6,141 nt of DNA. Origin: CAYMZB01 sp964394845. Lineage in GTDB: Bacteria > Patescibacteriota > Microgenomatia > Daviesbacterales > UBA10151. Of this stretch, positions 1 through 4,703 are shown in pieces. The translations under genes and the position numbers were made by a program. The notes under the pieces were generated by a model, which saw only the letters and a list, made by a program, of their open reading frames with translations, made no database searches and was not told the DNA's origin. The stretch covers positions 1-6,141 of the forward strand of contig CAYMZB010000069.1 of NCBI GenBank assembly GCA_964394845.1, in the 5' to 3' direction. How positions within the stretch are numbered: the first letter of the stretch is position 1; every line of letters begins with the position of its first letter.

Positions 1-465
1 ATTGCAGATGTGGTGGCAGTTGTCAGCACCGGTAAAAAAGAGGTCTCTTCCTCCAAAGGCATGCAAAAAGCTCAGTCTTCCTTGTTTATGCCGGTTCGAT
101 TAGCTCACATGAGAGAGAAAAACGAATTATGTAAAAAATTAATCAAGGAGAAACTCTTTAAAGAGTTTGGGGAATTAATCGAGGCAGAAGCTTTAGAACT
201 ACATAGCATTATGCTAACACAGCGTCCGGCTCTTATTTATTGGACCCCTGGAACTTTAAGAATTATGAAACTTGTTTCTCATTGGAGAGCAGATGGAATT
301 CCTGTTTATTTTACTATCAACACCGGCCAAGATATCCATCTTATTTGTGAGGCTAAAAATGTAGATAAAGTTAAAGATAAATTAAAAGAAATTGAAGAAG
401 TAAAAGATATTATTGTTAACACTCCTGAGGAAGGAACAAGGTTAACAGATAAACATCTATTTTAA
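1..465 (+). CDS. mvaD: Diphosphomevalonate decarboxylase family protein, C-terminal part (5' end outside window)
   Basis: This is the C-terminal 154 residues of a GHMP-superfamily mevalonate diphosphate decarboxylase. In the classical mevalonate pathway that cytosolic enzyme converts mevalonate 5-diphosphate to isopentenyl diphosphate, using ATP. The frame is open from base 1, so the true start lies upstream and the GTG at 10 is internal. Family landmarks visible are the VSSSKGMQKAQSS stretch (usual form VSSTxGM), the helix ending HSIMLTQRPALIYWTPGT, and the strand PVYFTINTG. Oddity: the usual DAGPN motif, which carries the catalytic Asp (Asp305 in the human enzyme), reads NTGQD here, with Asn encoded at 319-321. 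No frameshift or stop breaks the frame. The family call is firm. Because of the Asp to Asn change the substrate could instead be a related mevalonate phosphate, or the reaction could be altered. The stop overlaps the convergent Nudix gene by 4 nt. Confidence 0.88.
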   Translation: MADVVAVVSTGKKEVSSSKGMQKAQSSLFMPVRLAHMREKNELCKKLIKEKLFKEFGELIEAEALELHSIMLTQRPALIYWTPGTLRIMKLVSHWRADGIPVYFTINTGQDIHLICEAKNVDKVKDKLKEIEEVKDIIVNTPEEGTRLTDKHLF

Positions 466-1013
466 GTAAAAAAACCTGTTTGTTTTAATATTTTAACTCC
501 TTCAAGTACCCAGGGAGCATAATTTTTAGGGTTTAATTCCACATCCTCCAGCAACTCATTCTTACCAACCCATTTATATTCATAACCTACCTCAGGGTTC
601 ATTTCAATCTCTCCTTCATATTCCCCTACCATCATGGCGCAATATTCATTCTCACAAAAGTCACCTTGTGCCGTATGATAGGGAGCAAAATAGTTAAAGC
701 CCCCCAGATTCCTTAAGTTATCAACTTGACTTATATTATATTCCCGTTTTAAACACCTCATTGTAGCCTGCTCAAAAGTTTCATTTCTACCATCCTCAAA
801 ATGGGAAGAATCTGTTGAGCCTGTAAAATCCCAAAGATTATCAAACACCAAATGTTTTCTTTTTTGTAAAAGCACTTTACCTTGTCTTGTTACAAGTAAA
901 ACAGTTATCGCTAAATGATGTTTTCCTTGTCCGGTAATTCCCTCTGATTTGGGGATATATTCCCCTGTAGAATTACCTTCCTTATCACATACTATGATTA
1001 TTTGATTGGTCAT
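462..1013 (-). CDS. Isopentenyl-diphosphate isomerase-like Nudix hydrolase, atypical active site
   Basis: This 183-residue Nudix-fold protein is most like type 1 isopentenyl-diphosphate delta-isomerase (IPP to DMAPP), and its length matches that family. Features matching E. coli Idi, aligned by eye, are: HHLA at 32-35 (His32 of Idi), a degenerate Nudix helix at about 78-94 with Glu91 at the Mg-ligand position (Glu87), the ENEYC motif with Glu121 and Glu123 (Glu114, Glu116), and APW with Trp168 (Trp161). What is missing is striking: the NSVCGHP segment with the catalytic Cys67 is replaced by a Gly/Ser/Thr/Asp-rich stretch at 62-72 without Cys, and no His precedes His32 to play His25. His71 may stand in for His69. 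It may therefore be a divergent isomerase or a Nudix hydrolase acting on another diphosphate. The ATG is 11 nt after the ZIP stop, so the two are probably co-transcribed. The gene ends tail to tail with mvaD, which supports an isoprenoid link. Confidence 0.75.
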   Translation of the reverse strand: MTNQIIIVCDKEGNSTGEYIPKSEGITGQGKHHLAITVLLVTRQGKVLLQKRKHLVFDNLWDFTGSTDSSHFEDGRNETFEQATMRCLKREYNISQVDNLRNLGGFNYFAPYHTAQGDFCENEYCAMMVGEYEGEIEMNPEVGYEYKWVGKNELLEDVELNPKNYAPWVLEGVKILKQTGFFT

Positions 1014-1024
1014 TTAAGACAATT

Positions 1025-1789
1025 CTAAACTTTCAAATTAGCAGCTTCAAGAGCGGATATTGTTAAATATATTACCAAAACTCCTAGAATTAACATCATA
1101 GTTTCCCAGAAAGCTATTTTCTTATCTTCCCTTGAATGGATTTCAGGAATTAAATTTGATGAAGCAATATAGATAAAAAATCCTGAAGTTAAACCCAAAA
1201 TAATAGGCAGCATACCAACAATTGAGTCTTTTGCAACATAGGTTAAAATTGCTCCTACCATAGCAGCTAAGGCTGAGTAGAAATTAAGAAGTAATACTTT
1301 TTTTCTTGCAACACCTTTACTTAGCATCAAGCCAAAATCCCCTATTTCCTGAGGAATTTCATGCACAGCAACTGCTAGCGCAGTTATAATACCCAACGGG
1401 ATTGAGATTAAAAAGGTTGCTGCTATGGCTACTCCGTCTATAAAATTGTGTACTGTATCGCCGATAATAATTAAAGGAATAACAGTTACTTTTTCCTTTG
1501 GACTATGGCTTTGATCATGATGATGAATAAATCGTTCCAAAAGAAAGAAAAGTAAAATACCGGCTAATGTCCAAAAATAGACATTTACGCTCCCTCCCTC
1601 AGCAGCTTCTTGAGCTTCAGGCAATAGATCAAAAAAAGTAGTTCCAAGCAAAGCCCCCGCAGCAAAAGCTGATAAAAAATGTGATATTTTAAGGGCGAAT
1701 TTTTCTTTCCAAAGAAGCAAAACTCCACCAACTAGAGAAACTACACTGCCTATAAAGCTAAAAAATATAATGTACCCCAACAAATTCAT
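1025..1789 (-). CDS. ZIP family divalent metal transporter
   Basis: This 254-residue integral membrane protein of the ZIP (ZupT/GufA-like) family would move Zn2+ or another divalent metal into the cytoplasm. Hydrophobic segments cover most of the chain, consistent with eight helices: roughly 5-27, 36-56, 70-87, 103-126, 130-150, 163-185, 190-211 and 228-247. Helix 4 carries HNFIDG (His114, Asn115, Asp118) and helix 5 carries HEIPQE (His143, Glu144, Glu148), the metal-binding residues of the transport site. A short His-rich loop (HHHDQSH, 89-95) between helices 3 and 4 is the usual metal-sensing loop of this family. Length and motifs are complete. A good promoter lies directly before the ATG, with no visible Shine-Dalgarno. 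The Nudix gene follows after 11 nt. Metal specificity cannot be read from sequence. Confidence 0.93.
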   Translation of the reverse strand: MNLLGYIIFFSFIGSVVSLVGGVLLLWKEKFALKISHFLSAFAAGALLGTTFFDLLPEAQEAAEGGSVNVYFWTLAGILLFFLLERFIHHHDQSHSPKEKVTVIPLIIIGDTVHNFIDGVAIAATFLISIPLGIITALAVAVHEIPQEIGDFGLMLSKGVARKKVLLLNFYSALAAMVGAILTYVAKDSIVGMLPIILGLTSGFFIYIASSNLIPEIHSREDKKIAFWETMMLILGVLVIYLTISALEAANLKV

Positions 1790-1826
1790 CTTGAGAAATA
1801 ATAATCTAACTACCCCACATTGTCAA
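1790..1826 (-). promoter_or_regulatory. Sigma70-type promoter for the ZIP-Nudix pair, probably leaderless
   Basis: On the minus strand a perfect TTGACA -35 box (plus-strand 1821-1826) is followed by a 17-nt spacer and TATTAT (1798-1803), which matches the TATAAT consensus at five of six positions. Only 8 nt separate the -10 box from the ATG at 1789, so transcription would start about 0-2 nt before the start codon. The box match and spacing are seen directly; use in vivo is inferred. Confidence 0.7.
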
Positions 1827-1847
1827 AAGGAATGTATACCAATCGTT

Positions 1848-1881
1848 GCTCATTTTGCATCTTTTTTTTCTCAAAATGAGC
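1848..1881. repeat. 10-bp perfect inverted repeat (hairpin arm of the element)
   Basis: GCTCATTTTG (1848-1857) pairs perfectly with CAAAATGAGC (1872-1881) around a 14-nt loop that contains eight consecutive T on the plus strand. The T run is in the loop, not after the stem, so this is not a standard intrinsic terminator in either direction. Confidence 0.75.
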
Positions 1882-1960
1882 TCGCCTCGCTGTCCGCCTC
1901 GGACTCGCCTCGCGTCGAAGCGGGTCGACCTCGTCAAGACGGGAGTCGGCGAAGCGGGCT
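1881..1960. other. GC-rich core of the element with short repeats
   Basis: By hand count this segment is 71% GC. It contains CTCGCCTCGC twice (1881-1890, 1904-1913) and CGAAGCGGG twice (1916-1924, 1950-1958). It also has possible stems: CCGC with GCGG (1894-1897, 1954-1957), GACTC with GAGTC (1902-1906, 1943-1947), and GTCGA with TCGAC (1914-1918, 1925-1929). The composition differs sharply from all neighbouring genes, which suggests structural constraint or foreign origin. The pairings were found by eye; an energy-minimised fold was not computed. Confidence 0.6.
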
Positions 1961-1966
1961 TACGTA

Positions 1967-2020
1967 GGGTTTACCACAATCATGTAAACCTAATCGTAGT
2001 AAACTGATTGTGGTTTACCC
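1967..2020. repeat. Perfect 16-bp inverted repeat with nested alternative hairpins
   Basis: GGGTTTACCACAATCA (1967-1982) is the exact reverse complement of 2005-2020, with a 22-nt loop. The loop holds two copies of GTAAAC (1984-1989 and 1999-2004), each of which can pair with its nearer GTTTAC: 1968-1974 with 1984-1990 (7 bp), and 1999-2004 with 2013-2018 (6 bp). The arm can thus form either one long stem or two short ones. No U-run follows on either strand. Confidence 0.8.
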
Positions 2021-2048
2021 CGCAGCAAATTCATTTGCAAGTGGTATA

Positions 2049-2669
2049 CTAACTTCCAGCAGACTCCATTGTTTTTTCCGGGCCCTGATTCAAATGAGCA
2101 TCTATAAATTTTTCGATTCTGCTGGAATCAAAATCGTTAAATGTATCCAAATAAGTCCAAGCAGTCAAAGCTATTCTTGAGGCTAAATTAGATCTGGGCA
2201 CTACAATTAACCTGGTCTTGCCTTTTTTCTCATAGGCTCTGATTAGAGCATCAACTAATTTATGACAATCATCTGATCTAAAACTTTCCGGAAGGCTGGC
2301 TGAAGGTGTTGCTTCAGAAGAAGAAGTAGCTTCGTCTTCTATCCCGTGAGCCAGAGCTTCTGGAATCAAACTAATCTGCTTGTCACAATTGTAGGAGATA
2401 ATAACATAACCATGTTCTAAAGAATGCACTAAATTCCTATCATCTTTTTCTGCCTCAAATACACCAGCCTTCACCCAATCTGCATAATGTTTACCAGAAG
2501 TAGGAGGATTGGAATTGTAATCAACTTTTTCTCCAATTGACACATGCCCCCTGCCTAAATCAGCAACTTTAGTACCTGGTAAAGGTTTTGAGGATTCAAT
2601 AAATAGCCAAATTAAAAAGGCCACAACTGCTATAAGGGCAAACAAAATTAGACTGTTTTTTTTGGTCAT
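2049..2669 (-). CDS. DUF3105 domain protein with N-terminal membrane anchor
   Basis: This 206-residue protein has Lys-Lys at 3-4 followed by one hydrophobic helix (about 7-24) without a clear cleavage site. It is probably membrane-anchored, with the rest outside the cytoplasm. The body matches DUF3105: YNSNPPTSGKHY (51-62), GVF (69-71) and LVHSLEHGYVIISY (80-93). His42, His61, His82, Glu85 and His86 are possible metal ligands. The domain ends with the RLIVVPR...ALTAW strand-helix and a GPE motif near the C-terminus. Cys95 and Cys135 could form an extracytoplasmic disulfide. A Ser/Thr/Ala-rich stretch (114-125) looks like a flexible insertion. The biochemical function of DUF3105 is unknown to me. 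The gene has its own candidate promoter just after pth, and its stop codon abuts the structured element. Confidence 0.85.
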   Translation of the reverse strand: MTKKNSLILFALIAVVAFLIWLFIESSKPLPGTKVADLGRGHVSIGEKVDYNSNPPTSGKHYADWVKAGVFEAEKDDRNLVHSLEHGYVIISYNCDKQISLIPEALAHGIEDEATSSSEATPSASLPESFRSDDCHKLVDALIRAYEKKGKTRLIVVPRSNLASRIALTAWTYLDTFNDFDSSRIEKFIDAHLNQGPEKTMESAGS

Positions 2670-2675
2670 TTAATC

Positions 2676-2711
2676 TGCAAAGAGTCTATAGGAGAAAAAT
2701 CTTGCTGTCAA
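2676..2711 (-). promoter_or_regulatory. Candidate promoter of the DUF3105 gene
   Basis: On the minus strand, a perfect TTGACA (plus-strand 2706-2711) lies 17 nt from TAGACT (2683-2688), which matches the -10 consensus at four of six positions. An overlapping TATAGA lies at 15-nt spacing. Transcription would start near 2676, leaving a leader of about 6 nt. It sits within the 50-nt gap after pth, so DUF3105 can be expressed apart from the upstream operon. The -10 box is weaker than that of the ZIP promoter. Confidence 0.5.
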
Positions 2712-2719
2712 TAACAGAT

Positions 2720-3313
2720 TTAATTATATTGATTCTGTGTTACCTCTAATCCTTTTTCCAAAAGCAAATCCAGTGCTTTTATTGCAGATTTGATCATATG
2801 TTTAACATGTGATTTTTCAGAATGGATAAATGGCTCTAGTACAAATTTTTCTACAGATATACTTTGACCTTTATGTTCACTGCTTTGTGTTTTCAAATTA
2901 CCAATTCCAAGCCTAACCCTGATAAATTGATCTGTTTTCAGCGCATCTATTATAGATTCAACCCCATGGTGCCCTGCCGCTGCCCCACCCAGCCTAACCT
3001 TGATTTTTCCCAAGGGTAAATCCAACTCATCTTGAACAATAATTACATCAGTAGGTGGTATTTTGTAGTAATCAGTTAGCAACTTAATAGCCAAACCTGA
3101 ATTATTCATATAGGTCTGTGGCATTACTAGGATAAAGGGGGAAGCGTTAAGGGTAAAGTTTAAAATTTCAGACTTAAATTTTTCCTCATACTTCCAACTG
3201 ACTCCTTTACCCTTGACCCTTTTCCCTAACTCAGCAATCACCACAAATCCCAAGTTATGTCTTACCCCCTCATATTTAGTTCCAGGATTTCCTAAACCAA
3301 CTATCAATTTCAT
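2720..3313 (-). CDS. pth: Peptidyl-tRNA hydrolase
   Basis: This 197-residue bacterial-type peptidyl-tRNA hydrolase frees tRNAs from prematurely released peptidyl-tRNA in the cytosol, by cleaving the ester between peptide and tRNA. The length is normal for the family. Signature elements in order are GLGNPG (6-11, Asn9), RHN with catalytic His19 (18-20), TYMNNSG (67-73, Asn70), DELDLPLG (95-102, Asp95) and GHHG (114-117, His115). E. coli equivalents are Asn10, His20, Asn68, Asp93 and His113. Position 116 is His where E. coli has Asn114, a residue of the substrate-binding site; this is a mild oddity. The ATG follows the phosphatase stop by 3 nt without a Shine-Dalgarno, so translation is probably coupled to the upstream gene. 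The enzyme being Pth rather than archaeal Pth2 supports a bacterial host. Confidence 0.97.
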   Translation of the reverse strand: MKLIVGLGNPGTKYEGVRHNLGFVVIAELGKRVKGKGVSWKYEEKFKSEILNFTLNASPFILVMPQTYMNNSGLAIKLLTDYYKIPPTDVIIVQDELDLPLGKIKVRLGGAAAGHHGVESIIDALKTDQFIRVRLGIGNLKTQSSEHKGQSISVEKFVLEPFIHSEKSHVKHMIKSAIKALDLLLEKGLEVTQNQYN

Positions 3314-3316
3314 AAT

Positions 3317-4087
3317 TTAGTTATATATTTTTAAAATGTCATCATGAATTAAACTATTGCTGCAAATTATCCGTGGTTTTTCTTCCAAATAATTTACTTC
3401 TTTCCCTGAAATACCGGTAACTCTGCCTCCTGCCTCCTCAACCAAAACAACTCCTGCAGCTATATCCCAAATATTTGCCCGGATTATATAAGCATCAATC
3501 ATTCCCCGGGCAATATAACAGAGAATAGCAACTGCTGATCCAAAAAGATATACATATCTGACTTTTTCAACAATAGGGCGGAAAAAATGGTCTAACTTAA
3601 AAATTCTTTCCGTATGCCCTAAATCCAATCCAATAGTGCAATTTTGCAGACTACCTTCTTTCCTTACCTTAATCTTTTTACCATTTAAAAAAGCGCCTCC
3701 ACCCCTCACCGCCCAGTACAATTCATCTGTTGCCACCATATTTATCACCCCAATAAATGGCTTATTGTTTTTTAAAATTCCAATTGAAACCCCAAAAACA
3801 GGGAGCCCGTCTACAAACGGTATTGTCCCGTCAATTGGGTCAATTGCCCAAATATACTCAGAATCATTCTCTACTTTTCCGCTCTCCTCAGCTATAATAT
3901 TATGCATAGGAAAATTTTTGGTAACAATCTCTAAAATCATTTTTTCTGATTCTAAATCTGCTTGAGTTGCAAAATTTGTATAATGACCTTTATCATGAAG
4001 TATAAGTTCTGACTGGTAGTGCTTTTTAACTATTTTTCCGGCCTCCAGAGCTGCTTCTTTTGCAACTTTTAATATTTTCTTATCCAT
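3317..4087 (-). CDS. Inositol monophosphatase family (FIG/IMPase) phosphatase
   Basis: This 256-residue Mg2+-dependent Li+-sensitive-type sugar/nucleotide phosphatase is of typical family length. Visible motifs are TQADLESE (41-48), AEES with Glu67 and Glu68 (66-69), DPIDGT with Asp83 and Asp86 (83-88), and WDIAAG with Asp208, followed by EEAGG near 217-221. These supply the metal-binding residues. After DPIDGT the sequence is IPFVDGLPVFGVSIG, whereas true inositol monophosphatases have xNFxHG. The substrate is therefore more likely another phosphate monoester (inositol phosphate, histidinol phosphate, fructose bisphosphate or a nucleotide are all used in the family) and cannot be decided here. 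Its ATG overlaps the end of the phosphoribosyltransferase gene by 8 nt (ATGGATAA holds both start and stop), a strong sign of translational coupling. Confidence 0.9.
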   Translation of the reverse strand: MDKKILKVAKEAALEAGKIVKKHYQSELILHDKGHYTNFATQADLESEKMILEIVTKNFPMHNIIAEESGKVENDSEYIWAIDPIDGTIPFVDGLPVFGVSIGILKNNKPFIGVINMVATDELYWAVRGGGAFLNGKKIKVRKEGSLQNCTIGLDLGHTERIFKLDHFFRPIVEKVRYVYLFGSAVAILCYIARGMIDAYIIRANIWDIAAGVVLVEEAGGRVTGISGKEVNYLEEKPRIICSNSLIHDDILKIYN

Positions 4088-4703
4088 AATTTAGCAATTG
4101 TATCACTTCTTTGTCTGTCACAGGTTCAAATTGATGATAAAATTGGCCCACAGCTTGGAAATATTCAGGAATTTCCAGTACAACATATTTATCTGCGTCA
4201 TTTTTCACCTTTTCTAAAGCATTATTACTGGTAACCGGTATAGCTAATACTATCCTTGCCTGATGTCTTTTTAAGTATTTTATTGCTGAGAAAATTGTAG
4301 CTCCGGTAGCCATACCATCATCTGCCAGTATGACTACTTTATTTTTTAAATTTAGAGACTCTTTTCCCTGACGATACAGATTCTCCCTCCTTTTTATCTC
4401 CTCTGCCTCTTGTTTTACTTTATCTTTTAAATCATCAATCTTTAATCTTAAATCTTCAATCAAACTCTTTTCCCAAACAACTTCCCCGTCCGGATCTAAG
4501 GCGCCCAATGCCAATTCTTCCTGACCAGGAGCGCCTAGCTTGCGGGTAACCACAATGTCCAAAGGCAGATGCAAATCTTTGGCAACTTCAGCTGCTACCA
4601 CAACACCACCTCTCGGAATACCTAACACAAGGTCAGCCTTGATATTTTTGAGCCTGGCAGCTAATAATTTCCCTGCTGATCTTCTATCCTTCCAGATTTT
4701 CAC
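4080..4703 (-). CDS. Type I phosphoribosyltransferase family protein
   Basis: This 207-residue PRT-fold protein belongs to the stand-alone family that begins with a WKDRRSAGKLLA-type motif (4-15). It carries GIPRGGVVVAAEVA (28-41), TRKLGAPGQEELALGA (53-68) and the PRPP loop VVILADDGMATGATI (123-137, with Asp128 and Asp129). The C-terminal PEYFQAVGQFYHQF block is also typical. The fold binds PRPP, but the acceptor base, if any, is not known for this family. Between core halves lies a Lys/Glu-rich, probably coiled-coil segment (about 80-107), partly encoded by a 7-nt tandem repeat. The start is GTG at 4701-4703, directly after the EndoQ stop (TAA then GTG). The next Met is at residue 131 inside the PRPP loop, so GTG is the only sensible start. 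A weak AGGA lies about 12 nt upstream. Confidence 0.9.
   Translation of the reverse strand: MKIWKDRRSAGKLLAARLKNIKADLVLGIPRGGVVVAAEVAKDLHLPLDIVVTRKLGAPGQEELALGALDPDGEVVWEKSLIEDLRLKIDDLKDKVKQEAEEIKRRENLYRQGKESLNLKNKVVILADDGMATGATIFSAIKYLKRHQARIVLAIPVTSNNALEKVKNDADKYVVLEIPEYFQAVGQFYHQFEPVTDKEVIQLLNYG
4437..4464. repeat. Heptanucleotide tandem repeat (AATCTTN) inside the phosphoribosyltransferase gene
   Basis: On the plus strand AATCTTT, AATCTTA and AATCTTC follow one another exactly at period 7, and a fourth partial unit AATCAAA completes the tract. Three units equal seven codons, so changes by three units keep the frame. The tract encodes part of the charged linker (about residues 80-90 of the product). 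Confidence 0.7.

Larger units (their letters stand above)
1834..2049. repeat. 216-bp structured intergenic element with inverted-repeat ends and GC-rich core
   Basis: The interval between the ZIP promoter and the DUF3105 stop begins with GTATACCA (1834-1841) and ends with its exact complement TGGTATAC (2042-2049). The similarity runs on imperfectly, so 17 of 25 terminal positions match. Inside are a 10-bp hairpin (1848-1881), a GC-rich segment (1881-1960, 57 of 80 bases G or C, against 21 of 60 in 1801-1860), a perfect 16-bp inverted repeat (1967-1982 with 2005-2020) and a small hairpin (2025-2038). No credible gene lies within. It could be a miniature mobile element, a dispersed palindromic repeat of the lineage, or a structured RNA. 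No clear target-site duplication flanks it. It starts 7 bp upstream of the ZIP -35 box and its last base is the final base of the DUF3105 stop codon. Confidence 0.65.

Noticed and set aside
10..465. GTG at position 10 as the start of a small complete gene
   Set aside because: The frame is open to base 1 and the product begins in the middle of a decarboxylase, so it is a truncated view of a longer gene.
1770..1967. 65-residue plus-strand open frame across the ZIP start and the GC-rich core
   Set aside because: It overlaps the ZIP gene start and promoter, lacks family features, and its Arg/Ser-rich end simply reflects the GC-rich repeat.
1848..2020. Rho-independent terminator of the DUF3105 transcript
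   Set aside because: Strong stems exist but no U-run follows them on the minus strand; the T8 lies in a loop on the plus strand.
1834..2049. CRISPR array or integron attC site
   Set aside because: There are no regularly spaced direct repeats with unique spacers, and I saw neither paired integrase core sites of the attC type nor a neighbouring cassette gene.
1834..2049. Insertion of a classical MITE or IS remnant
   Set aside because: No clear target-site duplication flanks the ends and no transposase fragment is present, so mobility is kept only as one hypothesis.
3636..3965. 109-residue plus-strand open frame
   Set aside because: It lies wholly inside the phosphatase gene on the opposite strand, whose motifs are unmistakable.
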